Source of the DNA: Arcuatula senhousia
Taxonomy: Eukaryota > Mollusca > Bivalvia > Mytilida > Mytilidae
Length of the DNA stretch: 64,000 nt
Direction of reading: 5' to 3'
NCBI GenBank assembly: GCA_963971305.1
Contig: OZ020303.1
Location: 57,970,867-58,034,866 of the forward strand
Below the pieces are notes generated by a model. That model had not been told where the DNA came from and did not search any database. It saw nothing but the letters and a program-made list of their open reading frames with translations. The position numbers and the translations under genes are program-made. This document shows, one piece after another, positions 15,201-25,761 of the stretch. Position 1 is the first letter of the stretch, and each line of letters opens with the position of its first letter.

Positions 15201-17754
15201 TTACTTCTTGTTTACAGTACAGCCTTAAGCTCTTCTAAGCTTTTAAAAAGCCAATCATTAAAGTTTGTAATACAAAAGTATTATGTCAGCTAACTTTGAA
15301 CTTAAACAATGTAGAGTTGATCAAATTTCTTACGAGTGTGAGACCTGTACGTTCAAAGGCCAGAAAGGAAAAATTTCCCCGGTTAGCATCTCTCAGTAAG
15401 AAAAATAAGCATTGGTGCAAAAGGGCGCAAAAAAAAAATAAAGGTAAATTTGGAGTGATTTGAAGTGTTAAAATACAAGATCAAAGAATACAAACTTGAA
15501 AATTAACATGTCAAGAACAAATATCTGCAAATTATCCCTGCAGTTTTTCCTCTGATCAAACATCGATTATAAGAGGGTTTGTGCACCGAATGTACTTACT
15601 TTCCCAGCGGGTTAACGCTGGCATCAACACTGCGGAGGTATTTACAGCATTTGATGTTCTCCGGCATATCAATAATCCCTATAAAATACAAAGTCACGAT
15701 GAGTTATATTTCTACATGTAGTGTCATTAATTACATCCCCAATATAGAGAGGCGAAAATCATATGCATGCATTCACAATTAAGCCTGTTTGATACATAGA
15801 TAAATATAACTTCTTCAACATGTACCAAAGTCTACTGATTTCAGTATTTAGAATCACAGATGTTCTTGTGTAGCTGTTTTAATATGGATTTCTATCATGA
15901 ATGAAAAAAAATGTAAACACCACTTTTGGCACAATTTCTCTACCTTAAGAGTCCACTAAAAATGCTTAATCATTGGTACCTGCAGTTTAGGTCCACATAA
16001 GGTACCTTAGTTGTGTACATATAATACCATTAAGAATAAAGATAACATTATATAATTATATATGTAATCATAGCGAGGTAAAAATCATATGCATACATGT
16101 ATACAATTAAACAATGGTTACTGAGGATTCATTTAATTTCGTGGGTACCAATTTTCATGGTTTGTTGAAAAATAATCACTTCGTGGATTCTTAAATTTGT
16201 GGTTCTGAAGTCTCCACCAACCAGATCAATGTTAAATATCCTTTTCGTGGGACATTGAATTTTGTGGATCAAGGCCAACTTCGAAAAATTACAAAAATTG
16301 ATACCCAACAAATAATAATGACACCACGGTAATACACAAATAAATATATAACTTCTCAATAGTGTACAAAAGTCTACAGCCTTCAGTATTGTTCTTGTAT
16401 TGCTGTTTAATATGGAATCAGGAACCTTTCCTTTCATATTTTATATGTTTGACTTTCTGTTATTCAAGCTAAAAGAAAGACCAAAAAGACATGAACCTAC
16501 CATTTTTGCTAAGATCTAGTTCCTCTAGATTGATAAGACTGGCAATAGCTGGTGGGATCTTAGTTATTTCATTATCACTAATGCTTAGCTTTCTTATTCC
16601 ATGACAATAAAACAGTTCCTGAAAAGAACAATTAATACTTATGTTATTACATGTTATTTCTATGTTCCTAGACTTTAACAGAATTAATAGGTATTTTTTT
16701 TTTTATTTGACATATGACTACCAGTTGTTACGATTATTTTGACTTTTTTCTGACTGGCTACTAAGACATCATAATTTTTATGCCTCAAATACAAAAGTAG
16801 GGGGCATATACATTTGTAGTGTTTGGGTATGTTGGTCTGTCCATCTCAAATTGTGAGAAGGAGCATAATGTCTTTGGAAGTTGGAAACTTCAACTTTTTT
16901 TGTGCATATGAATACTTGATGTCTGTTATATGACAGCACATTACAACCAAGCCCATGTAATTTTTGTCTCAAATAATTTGATTGTTTTTGTTGTGTGTGT
17001 GGTTTTTGAACAAATTGTTAATAGTATCACCAATGTTGTATGGAATTGACTTCATGCTTTTGCAGGTTTGACATCACGCATAAAACCAGGTTTAACCCAC
17101 CTTTTCTGTAGTTTTTTTAATTAATTTCTCTTATATGTTACAACTTAGGCTACATTTGTGTTGCACTTTCTCTTGGACTCATTTAGATTGGTCCTTCTCT
17201 TTCAATACTTTTGTCTTAAAGAAGCAGAGGTACCAATGGGATTTCCCAATGTCAAAAGGCCGAAAGGGCAGAGACAAAACCAGTAAACACCAATAAGAAC
17301 GGGACAAAAACAGACAACATGTAAAACATGGAAACACAAAATAACTGAATATCAATCAACAATGCGAACTCCAGTCGAAACAAGAGTGAACTCAGGTGCT
17401 ATGGAAGAGTAAGCAGTTCCTGCTTGCTATAGCACACCCGACGCGTTGCCAATAGTCCATTCAGCCATGTCAAATCCAAGAAAGGAAGACATATTAAACA
17501 TATTGGTACCAGAAAAGTAACCCTTTTCACATAACATTTTATTTATAAGCCTTCATCATTACAACATTGAACAAACCTACCCTTGGAAGATCCCTTATTT
17601 GATTAGAATCTAAATATAGATCTTCTAAAGTTCTCTCGACATTGAACACTTCTGCAGGGACATCAGATAATCCAAAGTGGCGATAATCCAACTGCCGAAC
17701 ATCTTCCTCAATCTGAGGGCGGAGACAAGGGCACTTTTTTACCAAGCCAGCCAT
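170..17754 (-). CDS. LAP-family LRR scaffold protein (Erbin/Densin-like), N-terminal 194 residues in five exons, continues past left edge
   Basis: Coding exons join(17754-17581, 16618-16501, 15678-15600, 1736-1647, 290-170) on the minus strand. Each junction has GT/AG borders and matching phase, and the sum is exactly 194 codons. The protein opens [13 protein letters not shown]. The CxC near the start matches the palmitoylated CRC of Erbin and Densin-180. Seven leucine-rich repeats of the LxxLxLxxNxIxxLP type follow, with [20 protein letters not shown] and [18 protein letters not shown] nearly matching vertebrate Erbin/LRRC7. Family members are cortical scaffolds for epithelial polarity or synapses, with about 16 LRRs, a LAPSD region and usually C-terminal PDZ domains. 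Those parts lie outside the window. Introns are 962, 822, 13863 and 1356 bp. Erbin/Densin type is favoured over Scribble by sequence, but molluscan orthology is not settled here. Confidence 0.93.
357..571 (+). mobile_element. pearl/HINE-type element, CCGGATTT family, single-unit copy
   Basis: It begins GGCCGGAATTT and ends GAAATCCGGCC. It holds one unit of the family core (GACAGACCTGAAATCAAATC ... ATACCAAATATCAA) and a GC-rich CCGCTCGCCGTCTGTCCGCCC tract before the terminal hairpin. It lies in LAP intron 4. It is related to 5259-5959, 43842-43978 and 62222-62414. Confidence 0.65.
572..1646. other. rest of LAP intron 4
   Basis: AT-rich intronic sequence between exons 4 and 5. I see no exon with phase-compatible splice borders and no recognisable repeat. 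Confidence 0.5.
1647..1736 (-). CDS. LAP gene, coding exon 4
   Basis: A 90-nt exon with acceptor CATTTTCAG and donor GTGGGT, phase 2 in and 2 out. It encodes [20 protein letters not shown] then LDYLPGNFG (LRR 5). The intron side of its acceptor is part of a tandem duplication at 1738-2026. Confidence 0.93.
1738..2026. repeat. tandem duplication (2 x ~143 bp) abutting the exon 4 acceptor
   Basis: The block CTGAAAAATGCAAA ... ATACTGAACTCTTTATT at 1738-1877 recurs at 1880-2026 with few differences, e.g. GAGCATGCTAACTAAGGATA versus GAGCATGCTTACTAAGGATA. On the minus strand, copy 1 carries the polypyrimidine tract and AG used for exon 4. Copy 2 carries an intact duplicate of the same acceptor, now with no exon after it. 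Confidence 0.85.
2027..3299. other. LAP intron 3, unique AT-rich stretch
   Basis: No exon, hairpin or repeat that I can support. The small open frame at 2938-3126 looks random. Confidence 0.5.
3300..3540. repeat. ~104-bp tandem duplication, 2+ copies
   Basis: GTAAGCAAAATCCTGGAAAT followed by GCCTTTAAATGCATTTTTAG starts at 3358 and again at 3462. Each is preceded by a GGGCAGGG-TTCCC stretch, and a third partial copy lies at 3518-3540. It directly precedes the 135-bp satellite. Confidence 0.8.
3545..4915. repeat. 135-bp satellite-like array, 10 copies
   Basis: The landmark GGTTATAGGGTGGGG occurs at about 3602, 3736, 3871, 4006, 4141, 4276, 4413, 4553, 4692 and 4829. Periods are 134-135 bp at first, then 137-140 bp. 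Each unit has a near-palindrome CCTTATCATAAGG and a GGGGGTGGGGCATGACCCCC hairpin. Because 135 is a multiple of three, one frame stays open across several units. This gives artificial repetitive frames ([13 protein letters not shown]...), not a gene. It is intronic. Confidence 0.95.
5259..5959 (+). mobile_element. pearl/HINE-type element, CCGGATTT family, four core repeats
   Basis: Ends are GGCCGGATTTC (5259) and GAAATCCGGCC (to 5959). Core units start near 5279, 5423, 5591 and 5759 (period 144, then 168, 168) and contain ATGCTGCATACCAAATATCA. A CCGCCCGCC tract at 5883-5913 and the terminal hairpin CCGGATTTTCACTAGTGAAA-TCCGG follow. An AAT microsatellite (5960-5990) trails it. Confidence 0.85.
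6016..6043. repeat. solo hairpin of the ATGTCTCC element family
   Basis: ATGTCTCCAAAC and GTTTGGGAGACAT form an almost perfect hairpin. It matches the right-end hairpin of the element at 21746-21900. Confidence 0.6.
6306..6456. mobile_element. hAT-like MITE, 151 bp
   Basis: Inverted ends are CAGTGGCGGATCCAG and CTGGATCTGCCCCTG, flanked by the 5-bp repeat TATAT on both sides (6301-6305, 6457-6461). The interior is rich in runs of C. CAG...CTG ends are typical of hAT-derived MITEs. The family is an inference, since the target repeat seen is shorter than 8 bp. Confidence 0.7.
6457..7890. other. LAP intron 3, no recognised feature
   Basis: AT-rich and without convincing open frames, repeats or hairpins. 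Confidence 0.45.
7891..8457. mobile_element. piggyBac-like MITE, 567 bp including TTAA repeats
   Basis: TTAA at 7891-7894 and 8454-8457 flank perfect 16-bp inverted repeats, GGTTAGTGAGGACACC and its complement. TTAA target duplication is diagnostic of the piggyBac superfamily. There is no transposase frame, so the element is non-autonomous. Confidence 0.8.
8458..11040. other. LAP intron 3, no recognised feature
   Basis: Low-complexity AT-rich DNA with a CCCCACCCC-rich patch near 10840-10890. Short open frames here are not repeat-associated and have no family resemblance. Confidence 0.4.
11041..11120. mobile_element. GGGGGCATA element fragment, copy 1
   Basis: The hairpin TATGCCCC...GGGGGCATA (11041-11070) is followed by a TTTGTCTGTCC tract. 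The same organisation occurs at 16779-16870, so this is a dispersed pearl/HINE-like terminal fragment. Confidence 0.5.
11121..12553. other. LAP intron 3, no recognised feature
   Basis: AT-rich intronic DNA. I could not support any exon or repeat. Confidence 0.4.
12563..13633. mobile_element. Pack-MULE-like element: long-TIR Mutator-type transposon with captured PHD fragment
   Basis: Terminal inverted repeats of about 161 bp (12563-12723 and 13473-13633) start GGCACAAGCTCCTGTTACGT and are roughly 90% alike, with small substitutions. The element is flanked by a perfect 9-bp direct repeat, AACATTAAA, at 12554-12562 and 13634-13642. Long TIRs plus a 9-bp duplication are the signature of Mutator-like elements. 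No transposase is present. The interior (12919-13242) is an open frame with a degraded PHD-finger pattern, i.e. apparent host-gene capture. It lies inside LAP intron 3. Confidence 0.88.
12919..13242 (+). pseudogene. captured PHD-finger gene fragment inside the MULE
   Basis: A 107-codon open frame; the first in-frame ATG is 12946-12948. It contains [15 protein letters not shown] then [17 protein letters not shown]. The pattern CxxC ... C-x2-C-D-x-C-x2-W-Y-H-x2-C of PHD fingers is visible. Two ligand positions appear lost: Arg where the Cys of CIxCDxC should be, and Ala in place of the Cys after WYH. The upstream part ([18 protein letters not shown]) is not recognised. I read it as an immobilised gene piece rather than a working gene. 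Its frame is still open, so expression cannot be excluded. Confidence 0.6.
13643..15599. other. LAP intron 3, last part before exon 3
   Basis: AT-rich, with a GGGGGGATGCGAAGGG / CCCCCTTTT patch at 14410-14445 that may be a decayed MITE. No exon is seen. Confidence 0.4.
15600..15678 (-). CDS. LAP gene, coding exon 3
   Basis: A 79-nt exon between acceptor TTTTATAG and donor GTAAGT, phase 1 in and 2 out. It encodes [20 protein letters not shown] then SVNPLGK (LRR 4). PENIKCCK is identical to the vertebrate Densin stretch. The downstream intron is 13.9 kb. Confidence 0.93.
15679..16140. other. LAP intron 2, unique part
   Basis: AT-rich; no feature recognised. Confidence 0.4.
16141..16308. mobile_element. 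MITE with GGGTACCAATTTT ends
   Basis: Left end TTCGTGGGTACCAATTTT pairs with AAAATTGATACCCAAC at the right. The interior repeats TTCGTGG motifs (TCGTGGATTCTTAAATTTGTGG), typical of dispersed molluscan MITEs. It lies in LAP intron 2. Confidence 0.6.
16501..16618 (-). CDS. LAP gene, coding exon 2
   Basis: Acceptor TTTTCAG precedes GAACTG; donor is GTAGGT; phase 0 in and 1 out. It encodes [20 protein letters not shown] and then [19 protein letters not shown], i.e. LRR 2 and LRR 3. The exon is too short to stand out as an open frame but aligns without gaps to Densin/Erbin. Confidence 0.93.
16779..16870. mobile_element. GGGGGCATA element fragment, copy 2
   Basis: The hairpin TATGCCTC...GGGGGCATA at 16779-16808, followed by GTCTGTCCATC, parallels 11041-11120. 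It lies in LAP intron 1. Confidence 0.5.
17215..17480 (-). repeat. dispersed repeat R2, copy 1
   Basis: Contains the markers GAGTGAACTCAGGTGCT and GCACACCCGACGCGTTGCCA. On the other strand these reappear near 39400-39650 and 42115-42410. A same-orientation fragment lies at 50355-50520. Confidence 0.65.
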
Positions 17755-17762
17755 TTTCCTTC
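17581..17762 (-). CDS. LAP gene, first coding exon (start codon at 17754-17752)
   Basis: Residues 1-58 end in [14 protein letters not shown] at donor GTAGGT (phase 0). Just upstream of the ATG, an acceptor (TTTTAG) at 17764-17763 leaves 8 nt of 5' UTR in this exon. So a non-coding exon must lie further upstream (higher coordinates). The open frame continues 13 codons into the intron, which is not coding. Confidence 0.93.
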
Positions 17763-17985
17763 CTAAAATTTAAAGTTATAATTAGTTAATTTTATTCACT
17801 GTTCTTCTTACCCTAAAGTTATAGCAAGACCTACCATCTGGACACATCTTGCCTATTTAAAGCTAAATATTCACATGTATTTTTTGGTATTATCTAAGTG
17901 TAAGTTTTTAAATTCAAAAATTTGAAACTCTTTTTTTCTTGTAATGGTTTCTTTTTTGCACTTGTTAGGATAAGTTTTATAGGTT

Positions 17986-18115
17986 CTTAAATAAGTTCTT
18001 GGAAAAGACCGGCTGATCTTTCACAAGTGATAGAATTTTTCAGTCTTTTTTGCGAGTGGAGTGCAGAGGAACAAGCCAAAAAACCAAAAATTTTTATCAT
18101 GAGTGAAAGATCATT
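17986..18115 (-). repeat. dispersed repeat R1, copy 2
   Basis: Reverse complement of the R1 sequence seen at the left edge and at 63192-63305, including AAGACCGGCTGATCTTTCAC. Confidence 0.65.
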
Positions 18116-21100
18116 ACCAGCTTTACTCATGCATGTAGGACTTAAAGTTTGTGTTAAGATTTAACACTCTTTTCAATGCACATAAGCTATAAAAGAGAGT
18201 AAGATTTAATGGTGAAGGAAAGGGCATGTAACTGCAATTAATTACAAACCTAATTTCATGCATGTAGGTCTAAGAACTGAAGAAAACCCTTTTCCTCTAC
18301 TACTAGTTATTCAATGGTATATTTTAGATTTAAACCCTGCATGGGACATTTCTATCTCATAAATCTGATTTTAATGAGACTGACCACAACTATTTACAAG
18401 TAAGTACTCAAGTTAATTAAAGTTGAAACTTTCAAGACTCTTTTATTAATGTTTCAGATTAAGATATTTAATCACAATCTACTTTTCTGTGTAAAGCCTC
18501 CATCTTGAAAACCCGATAATATTCTAATCTGTCGTAACAGACCAAGGTCTAAATCTCCGTAAGCAATAATAAAATCTCAACAATGCAAATATTACTTTTA
18601 TATCTATAATATGCTCTATGACAAGTTGAAGGTAACGGCAAAAAGCATTGAATTTTATAAAATGTATATGTACCGTAAAATTAACTAAAGGTTTGTCAAA
18701 AAACAAGTTCAATTTAAAACAATCTTAAGGTAATGCTGAAAGTCTTTTTAAAAAAGACATTTACTTGCCAGATTTAAGAAAAAAATTTTTTGCTTTTCAT
18801 ACAATTACAACTATGAATTTCTTTTTTTACAAGAACAAACACATTACGACATGTAAGATATATTCTTATAACCATAATTTGCCCTTCCTTTCGTGGGATG
18901 TACCGAACACAGGATCCTTTTGCATCAAAGTTACATGAGGGTTTTGCATGGATCAGTTCTTTTCCTAAACAGTTTTTAGTGCTTTGCAACTGACAATTTT
19001 AAAGAGAAAATGTAAAAGTAGAATTTCAATGCTAAGAAGAGTTAATATAAAACAGGACACCAACATTTCTGGGACATATCAATTTCAATACTACAACAGG
19101 TACCTGAAAGGCACATATCAGGTGTTAACGATTTCAATTATTGTAGGCAAATAAATGAAAGGGGCAATTTCATTTACAAACATGAGGCACTTAACAGTAA
19201 CAGGCATGCCCAAATACCACTTCAAACATGACAGACACCAATATCTGTCGCTGAAAAAGTTTTAATTTTACAAGGCAAGACCACTTCAAGACAGTTTCTA
19301 TGTACTATTATAGTCAAACCCATTGCCAAATTAGTCTTTAATCCGTCAAATATTCCCACAATAAAATCGTTGACGAAAATCCAATTACTCTCTTATTGGA
19401 TTAATTTTATTTAATCCTATAAATAAATTAATATTCTTAAGATTTTGAACTTTTCGACAGATACAATTCAGCAGACTATTTAAAGACTGTTTAATTGGTA
19501 ATAAACTTCAATATATTATATTGAAAATTTTAAAGACAAGTTTGAAACTTCGTCAAATTGAAAGTTCAACACAGAATCAAGCGGTGATCTATTGACCTAA
19601 ATGTATTGTTTGCTTTTTTCGAAATATCTGATTTATTCCTTTTGCAAACAAAAACCTAGTGACGCTCTGCCATCCTTGAGAGGTGTATAGAGCAGAATTT
19701 ATATATATAGGAACTTAATGAACTTGAAAAGTTTTTTAATTACGACATCATTAGTTTATTGATAGCGGAATTCTTTTAAATAATGTCAACATTAATACGA
19801 GCTTCAATTATTTGATTGCTCGGGTGGCATCCATAGAAATTCTCACGATACTAATTTCTGTTCTGAGATGATTAAATGGCCTTTAATTCTTTCTTTGAAT
19901 AATGAATCGAAGGTCAAAATCATCGATTAAAAATAATTTCAGAGAATTTCAAACCCGAGAAAGTCAATCTGACTCAATCAGATTTAAAACTGATAACCCC
20001 CCATTTTCCAATTTTCAAATCAAGAAAAAATATTTAGGGTGTAATTAACAGCAATGGGTCATTAACTATGAAAATTTGTTATCAAGCCTTAATGCCTTTT
20101 CCCAAAAACATATAGAGTTAAATTCAAAATATTTTGAAGATTTTTTTGAATGATTTGCAAATTTGAGGAATATATGAACTAATCTTTTTTAGATCAGGCA
20201 AAAAGGCCTCGAAGACTACAACTGAACCCATAATTGTTTTAAACAAAATTATCTACATGTATAAGAACCAAATTGATATTCAAAAGGGGTTTATGCAAAA
20301 GCAAACTATATACAAAGTTTCAAGCAGATCTGACTTATAGTTTTCATCATAATCATAAGACAGACTGAGGAGCAGACCAAGAGAAGATTAAGCCAGGTTG
20401 ACTAGACTGCATAAACCTGAAGAAAATATCACTGACAAAAACTTTCTAATTTGACACATTTCACTGTTATTTATTGTTTTATTATTCTGTAGAAGATAAT
20501 TTAGGAATGCAAATACATGTAGAGATATCACATTCATGATACTGTCACATAAACTCATATCCTTTACCTAAATTTTCATTATTTTGGATCGGTACAGTTC
20601 CAGAAAGTTCAAAACAAATACTACCCATAGTTATACTAACTCCGAAATGACAAATTAATACCAAACCAAAATTTATTACATTGATAACATCGAATGTTAT
20701 TGAAACCTTTCCACTTTGAATAGGCTTTAAGTCATTCATAAATAGAAGATAACATGGAGACCGTCCAATAATGCCTAAATTGGGAACACATCCGTTTATT
20801 AAACACTATCCCTCTCGCATAAGAATGTGAAATTTCTATTGCTTTACAAACACTAGCTATAGATCTTCTAAATACTGGGATTTTTTAAGAAAAGCAAAAT
20901 TTAAAAATTAAAACTTTATGTACGGGTATGTCATGCATGTAAAGTGGTCATAACTTTTGAAAACATTTTGAACAAGTTTATATTTTCGAAAGCTGGTTTA
21001 TACTTGTTACAATGAATCTGCATGCTGTTCTATGGATTTCAATATCATTAGTGGAGGATTCTGATTTATTTTAAATGGGGGGTACCATTTGACTAAAATT

Positions 21101-21745
21101 TGTTCTGAGACCAATTTTTCAAAAAATCTGCATAAAAATTACAACAATAAAAAATTCATGTAGAGAATAAACCCTGACTTATTATAAGATTTAAAACTGA
21201 ATAACTGATATGCTGAAAATATATTTGAAGAATGATCTCGTGTCAGATGCAAAACAGCACAATATTAAAGTAGGTGTACCTATACCATACATAACAAAAA
21301 CCCATTCAAAAAGTACAAAAGTATTAAATTTCAAAACCTGAAGATACTATTTACATGTAAGTCCTTATAAAACAGCATTTGTCTGTTTAAAGCCCTCTTA
21401 CAGGGCATCCAATTTTTTAATTCATTTGGCAATGAATAACTGTTTTGGTACGATTATATTTTTTTGTTACAAGGCATAAAATCTTTAAAAAGACTGAAAC
21501 TGGACACCAAAATACAACCACATTCATAACGGTCAATTACAGACCTATCATTACCTTAAACTTGCTCCATTTCCCTAAATAGTATTTACTAATAATTGGT
21601 TGTTCTCCATAAATCAACTTTGCTCTAGTTATATAAAAGCTTTATTGACAAAGAGTTTCTCCATAAAAAAACTGCTGAGTAAAAACAGACAAAAAGAAAG
21701 ACCAGAACAATATCAAATTAAAGTTTGTTTTTGCCTGCAAAAACA
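18116..21745. other. upstream of LAP coding region; no recognised feature
   Basis: This stretch is probably part of the first LAP intron, since the first coding exon has an upstream acceptor. It is AT-rich with no supported exon, MITE or tandem array. Confidence 0.35.
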
Positions 21746-21900
21746 ATGTCTCCCCCTGTTTCTTCCAAAAAATTCTGAGTTCAAAAGGCCATTCAGTAGT
21801 TTTTGAGGAGTTGCGCTGACAAACTTTGTGACTAACAGACGGGTGGACAGGCAGACAGGACAAAAACAATATGTCTCCCCACGAAAGTGGGGGGAGACAT
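21746..21900. mobile_element. ATGTCTCC family element, 155 bp
   Basis: Ends are ATGTCTCCCCC and GGGGGAGACAT. The right end is a full hairpin (ATGTCTCCCCACGAAAGTGG then GGGGAGACAT) and is preceded by a GACGGGTGGACAGGCAGACAG tract. This is the pearl/HINE arrangement. Confidence 0.7.
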
Positions 21901-24900
21901 AACTCTGCAGGGAAAGTTATAGAAAGACAAAAATTGTCAATGGTAGCTCAACTTTACAAGGAATGGTCATTGGAGACACCAAAATAATTATAGAGCAAGG
22001 AAAACTGTGTCCGCCCCAGGGGCAATCATTGAGGAGTAACTTTAATTTGAAGGTTAACTTGATTTTGGACAGAATGATGGACAAATAGACCTTGCACATA
22101 AAAAGTAAGGTACATGTACAATGTATCACACATACAGGACATACACTCAATATATAATTGTCCTATTAATTGTCTCATTAATGGGTCAATAAGAAGAGGT
22201 TAAACTTTTTTTCTAACTCTTGCACTTTCCTAAAATACATGTACACCTACATGTATAAGTTATTTTAAAGTTTGAAAACTTTCATCAATTAATCATAATT
22301 TCATAGACATGTATGGATCTCAATTTCAAATTGTTTAACTAACAACATTGCCATCTAAAGGCAAACATATTGACCATTTGACCTTAAATGTTCCCACTGT
22401 GTAAACATTTTTGATCAAACATGATCAATATTGCAATATTATGTGCCTTTTCCCAAAAATATTATGGCCGAAAAATCCCATGCTGAGATACAAAAAATCG
22501 TATTCCAAATCACGGACCAAGCCATCAGACGAATTAATTGAAAAATAGAATATTAAAATAAGAGGAATATTTTGTCATAATTTATTTACACTTGACACTC
22601 TATATGATAAGAGATTACAAGCTGGACATTCGTAACTGGGGACTTGGGATGGTACGGAAAAATTCTAGGTCCAACCTCACTGTGTTAAGTGGTAAAACTT
22701 ACATGCAAAACACTGTCACTATGAATTCATAACTTATACACACTTTGGTTATTATTTATCTTTTATTTATTAGAAAATGAAATAAATTACTTGTCAAATG
22801 AATTATGATATATGACTTCCAGTTCAATTTCTTGTACAGAGGTAGCAATATGAAATGTCATCTTAATTTGCAAAGAGTTCAAAAGAATGAGAGAACTTAG
22901 ACCATACTTTAACAAGAGGTGGGCATGACCAAACATCAAGTTCATAAAGCTAATGCACATACATGTACATGACATTAGGCCAGGCTTGAATTTAAACAAA
23001 GTGAAGAAATTGTACGATATTACAGGAAACATAAACCCTGATTTAAATGACAATGCATTTACCACCAGGTTCATTCAATTAGGCAACAACAAAAATTATC
23101 AAAATTGTCAGTTTGAAGTTTATAAACAAGTATAACTAGATGATATTGAGATGTGGAATAAGTGTACGCGACACAACAAACATAAAAAAACATTCAATGA
23201 CCATGCACTGCATGGCCAATACAAAACACATGTGTACATGTATGTAATTAGCCATCTTATATAACATTCAAAGCTCTTTAGAACTGTGAAGATGGCAACA
23301 AGTCCAAAATAACATGCCCTTTTAACTTTCGAATTTGTGGAAATACTTTGGGCCTGGCCTAGCTTTACCTCACAAATAAAATACAAATAATTTACCATTC
23401 AGCTCTCAACTTAAAAGTAACAAAATGTTTTAAAAATTATGACCTTGCATGCTTTCTTAACAATCAAGTATTTTTCCTCTTCATTACATTAACTCATAAT
23501 TTTTATAAACAAAAATATTTTTTCTCACAAACTTAAAAATGTGACTAACAAGTATTAATTCAAGTTGGTCACACATAAAATTTTCTTTCAATGTTTCAAA
23601 ATTTTAAGACGTAAGGTGAGAAAACTTAACGCAAAACATCTTTCCTATAGTATGCTTATGAATACGTTAAGCAGTATTTTTGTTCGATACCAAAACCTAA
23701 CTTTTCGTTTTGTGCATGCTAAATTAATCAAATTCTATTCCTCTTTTATACAATCCAGAATAAATTAACATATCTTAAAAGTACCTGCACTGGATTTTGT
23801 CCGCCCCATTTTACATGAAAAGCTTCTTTACTTAATAATCCAGAATTGAAAATTTAAATCCACATATCTGTAATGCACTTTGAACAATAACGCACACAAA
23901 AATAAGTATTTTCTCAGCTACAAAGGAAAAATGACTTTTAGAAACCTAATTTCCCTTTTGGACAAGTCATGTCCTATCATTTCATTCTCTAATAAAGTTA
24001 TAGATTTTGTCATTAAACTTTATAAGAAGCTAGAACATGCTGAGATTAAGGATTCCACAAAACAAGCATTATCTTTCACAGGCTTCCCATAGTGGGCTGC
24101 TGCTTTAATCCTATGTCCACGAACACTGTTTAAATCCAGAATTTATCGACCTAACAAATCCCGATCTCCTGCCAGCTTTTTACAAAACAAATTATTTAAT
24201 CTTTGGATTTAATCTTCAAGTTTTTGTCCATCCAACGTTATTGATGTTTATCAACGTAATATTTGAGCTATTACCAACAAAGAACGTCAATTTCAAATAT
24301 CGCATGGGTTAAGTCAGGGGCGGACCACATCGTCCGAATGGTTGAGTTGACAGGTACGACCCACCCTAGAAAATAATCCCATATACTCTATTAAATTGAA
24401 CCTAATTTGAAATACATGAGTAGCTTTGAATTTTTAGATAACAAAAGCGTGAACTTTTGATTGATGGTTTCAGAATGGAGGATTTAAAGAATATATTTGT
24501 TAATTTACCATAAGGGTATAAATTTCAATTGGCCCTATGTCAAAAGTTCTGGTAATTAAATTAAACATAGAACTTTAGACTACGTTTCAAAGGAAATAAT
24601 TATTTTCAATAATGATTTTATACAGACTTATTTATTCAAATATAAATTTGCCGCTAAATTCATTGAAAAAACAGCAGTTTCAAGCCAACTCAAATATAAT
24701 GGCACTATACTGGATTCCTACATGTATAGTAATTTTTAATGCTACATGTACATTTAATAGGTATTATTTTATTCTGGTTGGTAGTTTTGTTTTTATCATA
24801 GCCACAGGTGCATTAATTATGCTACATGTAGTTTTCTTGCTTTGGTTCAAACACTGCTCATCGGAGAGGAGATTTCTAATGATTGAGTTCTGATAATGCC

Positions 24901-25761
24901 ATTTAGAAAGCCTGTCAAGGGGCCAGGGGGTCCCTGGAAAAAAAAACCCAACTTATCAACTTCTATATTCTCTATTTTTCTAGTTGCCTTGATGGGTCAG
25001 TTCTTGTCCTTTGTGAAAAAGGTAAACAAACAAACACTTTAAAAACAAGATAAACCACTTATAGATGATCACACCAATATTTGCTAAACAAGAGGGGTCA
25101 AGTGCTTTTAAATTGAAGACTTGGGGATATTAGAATGGATCTCGAGATTCATTGATATACATTTTGTACAATGTACATGTATGTAAATGTCCGTAATAAT
25201 ATCAACATGATCTATATGTACATGTACAACTGTACACGTAAGGAAAATAGAGGACTTTCAAATCAAAGGTTATGAAGAAAGATGCTAGAAAATATGCAAA
25301 TTGAGAGCTTTATGGCCCTAAAAAAGTCAGAGCACATCAATGTATGGAAACTGTGTTCCATATGATCTACTTTTGGCCACTGATCATGCTGATTCTCAAT
25401 AACACCAATTAAAATAGAAGATATTATAAATGTTTTATTTAAGCTTATAAAGAAGTTAAAGAATACATGACATGACCTTTATGACCAAACAATGATTTCA
25501 AGCCATGTTAAAGAAAAAAGCTACAAACATGTACAATATAAGGTTAAAGGGAAAATAAATCTATTATTCAAAATATTTCATTTGGATTTTTAATTACATG
25601 TAGTATGGTGATCAGATTTTAGATTTCAATACTTACAATGTACAATGTACAAGTGCACAAGTACACCACAGGCCCAGATTCAGGCCCCTAAAATGTGACT
25701 AAAAAATTTGAGTTTTTACCGTGAAATCAATCAAATAAAAAGCTACGCCGAACGCAGCATG
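21901..25761. other. intergenic or intronic DNA without recognised genes
   Basis: AT-rich. A short stretch near 23147-23185 (GTGTACGCGACACAAC) recurs at 36989-37020, marking another low-copy dispersed repeat. Open frames here show no family motifs. Confidence 0.35.
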
